This document shows, piece by piece, positions 38,144 through 46,398 of a stretch of 64,000 nucleotides of DNA. The notes beneath the pieces were generated by a model that was not told where the DNA came from, made no database searches, and saw nothing but the letters and a program-made list of their open reading frames with translations. Made by a program: the position numbers and the translations under genes. This stretch comes from Salinimonas profundi (GTDB lineage: Bacteria; Pseudomonadota; Gammaproteobacteria; Enterobacterales; Alteromonadaceae). Positions within the stretch are counted from its first letter, which is position 1. Every line of letters begins with the position of its first letter. Location: the NCBI RefSeq assembly GCF_014750655.1, contig NZ_JABBXD010000008.1, positions 123,230 through 187,229 on the forward strand. The letters are read 5' to 3'.

Positions 38144-40453
38144 TTAAAACCAGCGTTCCCACCAGCTTTTATCCTCATCATCCTCTGTATCGCTTTCGAC
38201 CGGTTTGCCTGCACAGTCATTTCGTGGCGGTGGCAGTACCTCCAGTATCGCAGGCACGCTGAGTGAATATGGACAGCCAGGCACCGTGACCGCGCCTGTG
38301 GTAGCGTTAAAATGTGCAATACCCAGCCCGTCAGGGAAGCGGCGTGATAACGACTTGGGGCTTTGCAACCGCTGGTAATTGATAAATACCGGTAACGCCC
38401 CACTGGCACCGGTCAGATTAATCGTTTGATTATCATCATTACCCACCCAGACTGTGCTGACATTATTGCGATCAAAACCACTGAACCAGGCATCACGGTA
38501 GTCATCCGTTGTGCCCGTTTTACCCGCCATATTAATATTGGGAAATACTGTACCAAGGCGCTTTGCCGTGCCTTCACGAGTGACTTTAAACAACCCGTAG
38601 TTAAGCAGATACGTCGCCGCTTCATCAGCGCGTTGAGAGTAAAAATCAGCATGCTTCCACAGCAGATTATTTTTTGCTGACATAACTGCTGTGACCGTAT
38701 GCAGGGGTACGTAACGACCATTATTCGAAATAGTCTGGTACATCTGGTTGGTTTGTGCCGGCGTCATGCTCAGTGCACCCAGTGTCATTGCTGGTACTTC
38801 TTTAATCCGCGTTTCCACACCAAGACGCTTGACCGTGTTCGCCACTTTATCCAGCCCCAGCGCCATTCCCAGGTTCACAGTTGGTACGTTTAACGACTCC
38901 ACCAGCCCGGTAATAAGCGGTACATGATCTCTGAATTCTTTATCGTAGTTACGCGGCGACCACAGCTCTCCATCGGTGCTTTTCAGGGTGATGGGTTTGT
39001 CGTCCAAAGGTGTGGCCAGATTATATTCTGTGGGATCTTCCAGTGCCGTCAGATATACCGCAGGCTTAACCAGCGAGCCTATTTGGCGTTTGGCATCCAG
39101 CGCGCGGTTGAAGCCACTGTAACCGGCGTCTTTTGAACCCACGATAGCGCGGATTCCGCCTGTTTTAATATCCGACACCACCATCGCACCTTCAAGTTCC
39201 GCCTTGCGGTTCTTCTGTAAGCTGGCCAGCGTAGAAGTTAGTGCCTTTTCGGCTCTGCGCTGCGCGTAGATGTCCAGCGTTGTAAACACCTTCACTCCTG
39301 AGTCGCGCAAGCTGGGGTCTGCCAGAATATCTTTAAGCTCTGACCGAACCCTTTGCATGTACGCAGGGTGCTTGCCACTGGCCAGGCTGGCACCGGAGGC
39401 CAGATCCAACGGCGCATTAAGGTATTGCTCGTATTGTTTGGCGGTTATTTCGTTAGCTTCGAATAACAGACGCAGAATAAGATTTCTGCGCTCGGTCACA
39501 CGCTCAGGGTAGCGGCGTGGATTGTAATAAGACGGCCCCTTGATCATCGCCACCAGCGTGGCGATTTCTGGCACATTCAGCTCAGTGGCCGGCCTGTCGA
39601 AAAAGTAATAACTGGCCAAACCAAAACCGTGCACAGCCATATCCCCGTCCTGGGCCAGAAACACCTCGTTCATGTAGGCCTGCAGAATTTCGGTTTTGCT
39701 GTAACGGGCATCGATAATGATTGCCATCATGGCTTCTTTGGCTTTTCTGATTATCGATTTTTCGCGGGTCAGATACAGGTTTTTAACCAACTGCTGCGTT
39801 AAGGTGCTGCCGCCCTGAACGGTACGGCCCGCCTTTAGATTGGCGATCAACGCCCTTAATATTGATAAAGGCGCGACGCCGTGGTGATCATAAAAATCTC
39901 TGTCCTCAACGAGGGTTAAGGTTTTAGGCAGCATATCTGGTACAGAATCAAGGGTGACCAGCATACGATCTTCGCGGGAACTGCTCACCAGTCTGGTCAC
40001 AAGCCAAGGCTCCAGCCGGATACTGTTTATCTGCCGGCCCGCGCTATCATCGGTAATAGAGGCAATGCGATTACCGTCCCAGGTAACCGTAATTCTGCGT
40101 AATGGCTCGGGCCCGTTTGCAAACTGAAACGCCCGTCTCATGACGATCAGTTTTCGATTCCAATACGCGTACTCACCGCTTCCCTCGGGGCGGGAAACTT
40201 TGCGGTAGCCTAATAATTCAAGTTCATCAAGCACTTCCTGGGGCGTTATTTCCAGACGCTCGTTGAGGATCAGCGGACGCGCGAATATCTGCGCCGGCAC
40301 TTCCCACTTATTCCCCGTAAACGTATGTTTAATTTGCGCGTCCAGATAAATCGTATACCCGGCAACAACGATGAATGCGACGAGAATCAGCTTGAAGAAA
40401 AAGCCGTAGAAACCTTTACGATTTTTTTTCGCTTTAGTTTGTTTTTTAGCCAC
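38144..40453 (-). CDS. mrcB: Penicillin-binding protein 1B
   Basis: This bifunctional peptidoglycan synthase has 769 residues: a basic cytoplasmic start, one transmembrane helix (about 15-36), a UB2H domain (about 60-145) that in E. coli binds the activator LpoB, a GT51 glycosyltransferase domain with E183 in VEDRDFYDHHG, and a transpeptidase domain with the nucleophile S461 in SLVK (461-464) and KTGT further on. The C-terminus is acidic and Trp-rich (DDEDKSWWERW). It is divergent from the PHA genes. Its start ATG at 40453 gives MAKKQTKAKKNRKG, normal for PBP1B. Confidence 0.96.
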   Translation of the reverse strand: MAKKQTKAKKNRKGFYGFFFKLILVAFIVVAGYTIYLDAQIKHTFTGNKWEVPAQIFARPLILNERLEITPQEVLDELELLGYRKVSRPEGSGEYAYWNRKLIVMRRAFQFANGPEPLRRITVTWDGNRIASITDDSAGRQINSIRLEPWLVTRLVSSSREDRMLVTLDSVPDMLPKTLTLVEDRDFYDHHGVAPLSILRALIANLKAGRTVQGGSTLTQQLVKNLYLTREKSIIRKAKEAMMAIIIDARYSKTEILQAYMNEVFLAQDGDMAVHGFGLASYYFFDRPATELNVPEIATLVAMIKGPSYYNPRRYPERVTERRNLILRLLFEANEITAKQYEQYLNAPLDLASGASLASGKHPAYMQRVRSELKDILADPSLRDSGVKVFTTLDIYAQRRAEKALTSTLASLQKNRKAELEGAMVVSDIKTGGIRAIVGSKDAGYSGFNRALDAKRQIGSLVKPAVYLTALEDPTEYNLATPLDDKPITLKSTDGELWSPRNYDKEFRDHVPLITGLVESLNVPTVNLGMALGLDKVANTVKRLGVETRIKEVPAMTLGALSMTPAQTNQMYQTISNNGRYVPLHTVTAVMSAKNNLLWKHADFYSQRADEAATYLLNYGLFKVTREGTAKRLGTVFPNINMAGKTGTTDDYRDAWFSGFDRNNVSTVWVGNDDNQTINLTGASGALPVFINYQRLQSPKSLSRRFPDGLGIAHFNATTGAVTVPGCPYSLSVPAILEVLPPPRNDCAGKPVESDTEDDEDKSWWERWF

Positions 40454-40519
40454 TTATCATGCCATGATGAGAAAACACTGCGTGAATTCTGCGTGTTTCA
40501 CACCGCAATTTCCAGTGTA

Positions 40520-40547
40520 TTGACTGTCAGATTGGCCACGGTAGTGT
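40520..40547 (+). promoter_or_regulatory. Candidate sigma-70 promoter for DUF6489-phaC
   Basis: TTGACT (-35) is followed after 16 bases by TAGTGT (-10). The first element is good and the second weak. Transcription would begin about 60 bases before the ATG at 40613. Confidence 0.35.
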
Positions 40548-40612
40548 CAGCGAGTTGTATGCACTTGCTTAACCGTCTGATCAATAGGCATTTTATTCGT
40601 GAGGAATGAATC

Positions 40613-40849
40613 ATGAAGATTTCCATTGATGTGGATATTTCCCCCCAGGAGGCCCGCGAACTTTTCGGCTGGCCAGATTTAAGCCAGCTCCACGAAACCA
40701 CGCTTTCAGCGCTCAACGAGCAGCTTGCAAACGGCAATCAGGAAGCCTTAATGGCAATGCTTAAGCCCTATCTGGCAAGTAGTCAGAACGCGTTTTCCAT
40801 GTATCAGAAATTTTTCGAAAACATGGCCACTCAAGGCCAGAAAAAATAA
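40613..40849 (+). CDS. Small DUF6489-like protein of the PHA operon
   Basis: The 78-residue soluble protein starts MKISIDVDISPQEARELFGWPDL, matching the small DUF6489-type family as I recall it, followed by an amphipathic helical half ending NAFSMYQKFFENMATQGQKK. Function is unknown. GAGG at 40601-40604 sets the start. It lies 15 bases before phaC, so the pair is one operon; a granule-associated or PhaC-assisting role is possible but only inferred from position. Confidence 0.7.
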   Translation: MKISIDVDISPQEARELFGWPDLSQLHETTLSALNEQLANGNQEALMAMLKPYLASSQNAFSMYQKFFENMATQGQKK

Positions 40850-40864
40850 GCATCAGGACGTTTT

Positions 40865-42634
40865 ATGCAACAGCAAGATTACAGTGATGTGATGGCGATG
40901 CTCAATCAGTACGCCACCCAATTCAACACCATGGTGCATGATATCCTGGCCAAACGTGACGCGACAAATGGCGCGCCAGGCGTGTTTGATCCGGAGCACT
41001 TTTCGTCACTACTGAGCGATAAGGTGGAAGTGGATACGGCCAGCCTGATGCAGCATCACATGGATTTCATGCGAGAGCAGAACGCTTTGTGGCAGCAAGC
41101 AACCAAAGCGATGATGGGTGAAAAGATGCAGCCGGTTGTCCAGGAAGAAAGTAGTGACAAACGATTTGGCCATCCTGACTGGCAGGAAAATCCGGTTTTC
41201 AGTTATCTCAGGCAATCATATTTAATTAATGCAAAAATGTTCCAGGGCATGCTTGATTCGATGCACTTTAAGGATCCCAAAGCCGCGGAGCAGGTACGAT
41301 TTTATACCCGACAGTATATAAATTCGGTATGCCCCACAAACTACTTACTTTCCAACCCGGAAGTATGCGAGGAAATTCTTAAAACAAAAGGCGAAAACCT
41401 GGCTAATGGCTTAAAAAACTTTCTTCGGGATTTAGAGCACAGCCCGCTTGAGGCGTTCAAAATAACGCAAACGCCGGCTGATGCATTCACTATTGGTGAA
41501 GATCTTGCGACGACGCCCGGCAAAGTCATTTACCAGAATGAATTGATTCAGCTTATTCATTATACGCCCACTCAGGAAAAACAATACGCCCGACCGGTTT
41601 TGTTTGTCCCGCCGTTTATTAATAAATACTATATATTGGATCTCAACGAGAAAAAGTCTGCCGTGAAAGGCCTGTTAGATGAAGGCTTTTCCGTGTACAT
41701 GATTTCCTGGGTAAATCCGGATGCAACGCTGGCAAACCAGGATTTTGCCGACTACATGCACAAGGGGCCCATCGCCGCTATGGATGTGGTCTGCACTGTT
41801 TCAGGGCAGAAAAAAATCAATATGGTCGGATTTTGCGTCGGCGGTACGCTGCTAAGCATGACCGCGGCTTATTTGCGAGCCAAAAAGGATACCCGGATCG
41901 GTTCGCTCACGCTGCTCACCACGTTACTCGATTTCACTGAGCAGGGTGAAATTGGCAATTATTTGACTGAAACGACGCTACCTGTGATGGAGCAAAACGC
42001 AGACATCAAGGGGGTGTATGATGGCAGAATTCTCGGTCTGAGCTTCTCGCTGCTTAGAGAGAACAATCTTTTCTGGTCCTATTTCATTAATAACTATCTC
42101 AAAGGGCAGGATCCCGCTCCGTTCGATATTCTGTATTGGAACAGTGATGCAACCAATATTACCGCTGCGTGCTTCAAACAATACGTAAGAACCACCTACT
42201 GGGAGAATAAACTCAAAGAACCCGGCGGCGTGAATGTAGATGGTATAGACATCGACCTGGGTAAAATTGACATGCCCGTGTATTTTCTTGCCACTATGGC
42301 TGATCACATTGTTTTGTGGCAGGGGGCATATCGGGGTACACAATTGGTGAAAGGAAAAACCCGTTTTGTGCTGGCCGGATCGGGTCACCTGGCGGGAGTG
42401 ATCAACCCTGTTAAGGGCGGAAAATATCCCCACTGGCTGAATGAAGAATTACCGCCCACCGCTGAACAATGGTTTGAAGATGCTGACAAAGTCGAAGGCT
42501 CATGGTGGCCGGACTGGTATCAGTGGATGCAGGGACAAAGTAAGCAAAAGGTGGCAGCCATTGCGCCAGGAGAGCATAAAGACTATCCCGCTATTGAAGA
42601 TGCGCCCGGCAATTATGTAAAAAAGCGACTTTAA
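40865..42634 (+). CDS. phaC: Class I polyhydroxyalkanoate synthase
   Basis: PhaC polymerises (R)-3-hydroxyacyl-CoA into PHA at the granule surface. The 589-residue length is that of class I synthases, which work without PhaE or PhaR-type partner subunits. The lipase-like box is GFCVGG with nucleophile C324; D480 (MADHIV) and H508 (GSGHLAG) complete the triad, the latter two at the same numbers as in the well-studied Cupriavidus enzyme. AGGA lies before the ATG. A terminator follows the stop. phaB, phasins, phaR and phaZ lie nearby, but phaA does not. Confidence 0.96.
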   Translation: MQQQDYSDVMAMLNQYATQFNTMVHDILAKRDATNGAPGVFDPEHFSSLLSDKVEVDTASLMQHHMDFMREQNALWQQATKAMMGEKMQPVVQEESSDKRFGHPDWQENPVFSYLRQSYLINAKMFQGMLDSMHFKDPKAAEQVRFYTRQYINSVCPTNYLLSNPEVCEEILKTKGENLANGLKNFLRDLEHSPLEAFKITQTPADAFTIGEDLATTPGKVIYQNELIQLIHYTPTQEKQYARPVLFVPPFINKYYILDLNEKKSAVKGLLDEGFSVYMISWVNPDATLANQDFADYMHKGPIAAMDVVCTVSGQKKINMVGFCVGGTLLSMTAAYLRAKKDTRIGSLTLLTTLLDFTEQGEIGNYLTETTLPVMEQNADIKGVYDGRILGLSFSLLRENNLFWSYFINNYLKGQDPAPFDILYWNSDATNITAACFKQYVRTTYWENKLKEPGGVNVDGIDIDLGKIDMPVYFLATMADHIVLWQGAYRGTQLVKGKTRFVLAGSGHLAGVINPVKGGKYPHWLNEELPPTAEQWFEDADKVEGSWWPDWYQWMQGQSKQKVAAIAPGEHKDYPAIEDAPGNYVKKRL

Positions 42635-42649
42635 TCACTCACAGACAAT

Positions 42650-42680
42650 AAAAAAGGCAGCCAACCGGCTGCCTTTTTTT
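42650..42680. terminator. Bidirectional terminator between phaC and the DUF4168 gene
   Basis: The stem GGCAGCC/GGCTGCC with an AACC loop has A and T runs on both sides. It lies 15 bases after phaC and about 20 bases from the end of the leftward gene. Confidence 0.92.
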
Positions 42681-42701
42681 AAAACTCTTAAAGAATGCTA
42701 A

Positions 42702-43100
42702 TTAGCTGTTTTCCTGCTGTTTTTCGCGCGCGATAGTTAATACGCGCTCGCGCAATGTTTCATCCGTTTGTACACGCTGTGCAATCGTGGTGTACTTTTC
42801 AACAGTCAGACCGGTTTTTTCAATTTCATCAACCATTTCAGCCTGCGCCTGCTTTTGAATTTTTTGCGCTTTTTCCGGGCTCTCTACTTCTTTGAACTTC
42901 GGATCGTACTTGTTCGCGACATTACTTACCGCTTCCATCGCCATTGTAAACTTAAGCAGCGTTGCGTCATCGTATTTAGCCATTTGCTGCTGTTCAGAAG
43001 ACTGTTGCATTGACTGCGAGGATGCTTCCTGAGCTTGCGCAGTGAAAGAGGCACATGCAATAACAGCGCTTGCGGCGAATGTTTTAACAAATTTATTCAT
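42702..43100 (-). CDS. Exported DUF4168 protein
   Basis: The 132-residue protein has a signal peptide (MNKFVKTFAASAV... to AQA, residue 23) and a helical DUF4168-type domain with KYDDATLLKFTMAMEAV and TGLTVEKYTTIAQRVQTD. Function is unknown; members are small periplasmic proteins. GGAG lies seven bases before the ATG. It sits between phaC and phaR on the opposite strand, and nothing in its sequence ties it to PHA. Confidence 0.8.
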   Translation of the reverse strand: MNKFVKTFAASAVIACASFTAQAQEASSQSMQQSSEQQQMAKYDDATLLKFTMAMEAVSNVANKYDPKFKEVESPEKAQKIQKQAQAEMVDEIEKTGLTVEKYTTIAQRVQTDETLRERVLTIAREKQQENS

Positions 43101-43376
43101 ACTTTGACTCCAGGTCAGTGTAAATTTGCCCCCTTCAGAGGGCGCGCACTAAAGGTAGAAGCCAGAACCATACCAACTTCCTTTTAGGTGCTGTGAATCA
43201 TAGGTTTACCTTTTGGTCGCACGCTAACATAGACAAACGCCGCTACGAAAGGGGGCAATTGTGTCGCTTCACGGACACACTTTTTAACCAGTTTAAGTGC
43301 TTATTGTGGTACTTCTTGCCCTTACAGGCGCTATTAGCTACTCTGGTCGCTGCTCTTTTTCTGTACATGGTGCAAA

Positions 43377-43799
43377 ATGATAACCATAAAAAAGTATCCT
43401 AACCGTCGTCTCTACGACACATCACAAAGTCAGTATGTGAATCTGGACTATATTAAGCATCTGATCGATGAGCGCACCGAATTCACGGTTATTGACTCCA
43501 AATCGGAAGAAGACATTACCAAAACCATCTTGCTTCAGATAATCAGTGAATCCGAAACCAACGAAAACCAGTCACTGTTAACCAATACATTGCTTAAGCA
43601 GCTTATCCGCTATTACGATACCGATATGGAAGTATTCGTCAGGCAATATCTAGAGCAAAGCCTGGTTCATTTTATTGAGCAGCAGGACCAGATGCAGGGC
43701 ATGATGAAAAACATGATGGATAATAATCCGTTCAACGTTTTTAATAAGATGGTCGAGCAGAACATGAATATGTGGACTGATAAATCGAAGAAGAAATAA
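43377..43799 (+). CDS. phaR: PHA synthesis repressor
   Basis: PhaR senses PHA and represses phasin and often its own gene. The 140-residue protein opens with the diagnostic DNA-binding motif KKYPNRRLYDT and YVNLDYIKHLI, followed by the helical PHB-accumulation regulatory region (TLLKQLIRYYDTDMEVFVRQYLEQSL in part). The ATG at 43377 has no Shine-Dalgarno sequence, but it gives the family's normal start. It lies just upstream of three TGCTGC-N3-GCAGCA boxes and the phasin genes. Confidence 0.95.
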   Translation: MITIKKYPNRRLYDTSQSQYVNLDYIKHLIDERTEFTVIDSKSEEDITKTILLQIISESETNENQSLLTNTLLKQLIRYYDTDMEVFVRQYLEQSLVHFIEQQDQMQGMMKNMMDNNPFNVFNKMVEQNMNMWTDKSKKK

Positions 43800-43802
43800 C
43801 AA

Positions 43803-43817
43803 TGCTGCATCGCAGCA
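43803..43817. promoter_or_regulatory. PhaR box 1
   Basis: TGCTGC-ATC-GCAGCA is a perfect inverted repeat containing the CTGC-N3-GCAG core known for PhaR in other bacteria. It lies four bases after the phaR stop and about 64 bases upstream of the -35 element. Confidence 0.7.
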
Positions 43818-43858
43818 TTTAAACCCTCCTCTTTATAGCAAATCGATATAACAAAACA

Positions 43859-43873
43859 TGCTGCAGTGCAGCA
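43859..43873. promoter_or_regulatory. PhaR box 2
   Basis: TGCTGC-AGT-GCAGCA, the same 15-base pattern, ends seven bases before the -35 element of the phasin promoter. Confidence 0.75.
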
Positions 43874-43880
43874 AAACCAT

Positions 43881-43909
43881 TTGACGACACCCCTTTCACT
43901 GTTTATTAT
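43881..43909 (+). promoter_or_regulatory. Sigma-70 promoter of the phasin operon
   Basis: TTGACG (-35) and TATTAT (-10) are separated by the ideal 17 bases. Transcription would start near 43916, between PhaR boxes 2 and 3. Confidence 0.75.
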
Positions 43910-43920
43910 TTAAACATGTT

Positions 43921-43935
43921 TGCTGCAACGCAGCA
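43921..43935. promoter_or_regulatory. PhaR box 3
   Basis: TGCTGC-AAC-GCAGCA begins about five bases downstream of the predicted start site, a position where bound PhaR would block initiation. It ends 24 bases before the phasin ATG. Confidence 0.75.
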
Positions 43936-43959
43936 TTTTAATGATTGAGGGAGAACACT

Positions 43960-44628
43960 ATGTTTGGCTTTTTTTCAGAATCACTGAAATCGACAACCAA
44001 CCCTGTGCAAACCTTATTCGCACTAAACGCGAAGACGTTTGAGACACTTGCACAACAACAGACTGAGTTATGGACAGGCATGCTGTCTGATGGCGTCAAA
44101 TATGTTGAGACGGTCAGTGTTCAACCTGAAATCAAAACAATTCTTTCAGCCAACAGTGAATATGCGACCTCAGTACGTGAGCGCTGGGTATCAGCCTCGC
44201 GGGCAACATTTGAAACACTCAGTTCACTGGGCGAACAGGCTTCAGACTCTGTTGAGAATATGGCAACAGAAGCAGCAGACACTGCAAAGGCTAAAACAGA
44301 GGAAGCAAAACGCGCGACATCTGCGTCTGTTCAGGAAATGAAAAAACAGGCTGAATCAATGACAGAGGCCGTCACTCAGTCGGCGAAGCAGGCCACCAAA
44401 GCGACCACTGAAGCCAGTGAGAAGGTCACTGAGGCCACAGCCAAATCAGTGGAAAAAGCTAGCGAAAAAGCGACCGACTCGGTAAGCAAGGCTGCTGAAA
44501 AAGCAACAGAGACGGCGCAGAGCACTGCTTCAACAGCGAAAAAGTCTGCATCCGGTTCTCGTCGCAGCACCTCGACATCAAAGTCGACGACTGCGGCCAA
44601 AACCACATCGTCTAAATCAACCCGTTAA
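43960..44628 (+). CDS. phaP: Phasin with long basic, histone-like tail
   Basis: Phasins coat PHA granules. Residues 1-90 (MFGFFSESLKSTTNPVQTLF and the helical ATFETLSSLGEQA part) match the phasin_2 type. From about residue 95 the chain is a long Ala/Lys/Glu/Thr coiled region, and the last 35 residues are Ser/Thr/Lys/Arg-rich (KKSASGSRRSTSTSKS). Such a basic tail recalls PhaF of pseudomonads, which binds DNA and helps share granules at division; that role is inference here. The ATG at 43960 follows GAGGGAG; a start 15 bases earlier would precede that site. The phaP2 gene lies 27 bases on. Confidence 0.88.
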   Translation: MFGFFSESLKSTTNPVQTLFALNAKTFETLAQQQTELWTGMLSDGVKYVETVSVQPEIKTILSANSEYATSVRERWVSASRATFETLSSLGEQASDSVENMATEAADTAKAKTEEAKRATSASVQEMKKQAESMTEAVTQSAKQATKATTEASEKVTEATAKSVEKASEKATDSVSKAAEKATETAQSTASTAKKSASGSRRSTSTSKSTTAAKTTSSKSTR

Positions 44629-44655
44629 TTATCTGTCACCTATTGGAGAATGACT

Positions 44656-45003
44656 ATGTTTGAACAAATGAACGAGCAATTTAAAACTGCAATGAAGCCT
44701 ATGACAGACCTTGCCAGTCTGAATATGAATACCATGCAGAGCCTGGCTGAAAAGCAAAGCGAACTGTACTCAACAATGATGTCTGAAAGCATGAATTATG
44801 TTGAGCAGGTTAGCGGCAAAAAAGACCTGATGGCGGTTGCTGAAACGCAAAAAGCGTATCTTGAAACCATGCAGGAAAAAATGTCTGAAACGGCAAAAAG
44901 CTCGTACTCAATCATGAGTGAAGCACAACAGAAAGCCGGCGAAATGTTCAAAGGCATGAGCGATTCAATGACCTCATCATTTTCTGCTGCTACCAAGAAG
45001 TAA
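44656..45003 (+). CDS. Second, short phasin
   Basis: The 115-residue all-helical, Met-rich protein (MFEQMNEQFKTAMKPMTDL, AEKQSELYSTMMSESMNYV) is a phasin_2-type granule protein without the basic tail of its neighbour. It shares the pattern of Phe/Met-rich amphipathic helices and LASLNMNTMQSLAEKQ with the upstream phasin, suggesting an old duplication. The ATG at 44656 has GGAG seven bases upstream; an ATG at 44650 sits too close to that site. Confidence 0.85.
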   Translation: MFEQMNEQFKTAMKPMTDLASLNMNTMQSLAEKQSELYSTMMSESMNYVEQVSGKKDLMAVAETQKAYLETMQEKMSETAKSSYSIMSEAQQKAGEMFKGMSDSMTSSFSAATKK

Positions 45004-45011
45004 CATGTTAG

Positions 45012-45031
45012 GGCTGGCCGCTCGGCCAGCC
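45012..45031 (+). terminator. Hairpin after the second phasin gene
   Basis: GGCTGGCC/GGCCAGCC forms a strong eight-base stem with a GCTC loop eight bases after the stop. The tail (TGCTTTGCT) is not a clean T run, so it may attenuate or protect the phasin message and not fully end it. Confidence 0.5.
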
Positions 45032-45107
45032 TGCTTTGCTATCAGTCAGCACACCATCTTAACGCAATGGTCGCACTGCCCCACCCTTTGTTTTTCGGAG
45101 ATTTGCG

Positions 45108-46325
45108 ATGAATTATCAGGCTTATGATTATCTCACCCGTACTGCCAATATTATGCATGAAGGCTTCAGCCTGATGAATGCAGTGGTAAGTAATCCTGCC
45201 AACCTGTATTCACACACTTTACCTGGAAAAATCACGCGCGCGTCATTAGAAACCGCGATGCGCCTTACCCAGCGGTACGAAAAACTGGGCTTTAACATCA
45301 ATGAGGTGACGGTTGACGGCAAACGTCATATGGTGCGCGAAGAAGTATCCCTGAGCTACCCGTTTTGCGATCTTATTCATTTTAATCGCAAAGGTGTAAA
45401 GGACAACCATAAGGTTTTACTGGTCGCCCCATTATCAGGGCATTTTGCCACCTTGCTAAAAGGGACGGTTGGAGCCTTGCTGCCTGACCACGAAGTGTAT
45501 GTAACCGACTGGGCGGATGCCAAAGAGGTTCCTGTGGATGAGGGCCCGTTTACCTTCGACTGCTACGTAGAATATCTGATCAATTTTCAGGAGTTTCTGG
45601 GGCCGGATACTCACCTTATTGCGATTTGTCAGCCTACTGTGCAGGCGCTGATTGCAACAGCGGTGTTGGCCGAGAAAGGCAGCCAGGGCGTGCCTAAAAC
45701 ACTGACTCTGATGGCAGGTCCCCTGGATACGACGAAAAACCCCACACGGGTGAATGAATTTGCCCAGCAACACTCTATGTCGTGGTTTAGAAACGTTGCC
45801 ATTATGAAAGTGCCTCACGGGTATCCCGGAGAAGGCAGAGAAGTCTATCCCGGCTTTATGCAGCTGGGTGGCTTTATCAGTATGAATCAACAATCGCATA
45901 TGCGTAAATACGTTAACTTCTTCCAGAACCTGGTCTATGGCGAAGAAGAAGATGCCGATCGTTTTCGCGCATTTTATGACGAATATATGGCTGTGTTGGA
46001 TATCCCTGCAGAGTTTTATCTGGAAACCATCGAACGTGTATTTAAGAACAACGAGCTGGTAAACGGTGCGATTACCTATAAAGGTGAGCCGGTAAATTTT
46101 GAAGCGATTACTGATACACCGCTGCTGACGGTAGAAGGTGCTGATGATGATATTTGCGGGCTTGGGCAGACCGAGGCGGCTCATAAGATTTGCCGCAGCT
46201 TACCGGCCAGTAAGCGTCAGCATTATATCCAGCAAGGTGCCGGTCATTACGGTATCTTCAGTGGTTCAAAATTTCGTAAGCACGTTCGCCCGCTTATTTC
46301 AGAGTTTATTCATAAAAACGACTGA
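45108..46325 (+). CDS. phaZ: Intracellular PHA depolymerase
   Basis: PhaZ hydrolyses native intracellular PHA. The 405-residue alpha/beta hydrolase is of the Cupriavidus PhaZa1 type, with a cysteine nucleophile, C174 in LIAICQPTVQAL, where lipases have serine. An acidic residue in VEGADDDICG and the histidine in GAGHYGIFSG complete the likely triad. No signal peptide is present, consistent with action inside the cell. GGAG lies seven bases before the ATG. It follows the phasins in the same direction. Confidence 0.92.
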   Translation: MNYQAYDYLTRTANIMHEGFSLMNAVVSNPANLYSHTLPGKITRASLETAMRLTQRYEKLGFNINEVTVDGKRHMVREEVSLSYPFCDLIHFNRKGVKDNHKVLLVAPLSGHFATLLKGTVGALLPDHEVYVTDWADAKEVPVDEGPFTFDCYVEYLINFQEFLGPDTHLIAICQPTVQALIATAVLAEKGSQGVPKTLTLMAGPLDTTKNPTRVNEFAQQHSMSWFRNVAIMKVPHGYPGEGREVYPGFMQLGGFISMNQQSHMRKYVNFFQNLVYGEEEDADRFRAFYDEYMAVLDIPAEFYLETIERVFKNNELVNGAITYKGEPVNFEAITDTPLLTVEGADDDICGLGQTEAAHKICRSLPASKRQHYIQQGAGHYGIFSGSKFRKHVRPLISEFIHKND

Positions 46326-46398
46326 TTCTTAGCAATTTAATTCGCCTCAGGAAGCCGCTTTAAGATAGCATGGTGGCTTCCGGATTCGAGGTGAATGT

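Noticed and set aside
43193..43402. A 69-codon plus-strand ORF before phaR
   Set aside because: It has a GTG start without ribosome site, overlaps the phaR start out of frame, and shows no conserved pattern; the hydrophobic stretch alone is not enough.
45456..46184. A 242-codon frame antisense to phaZ
   Set aside because: It mirrors the well-supported phaZ frame, and its translation is rich in His, Cys and Arg with no domain pattern.
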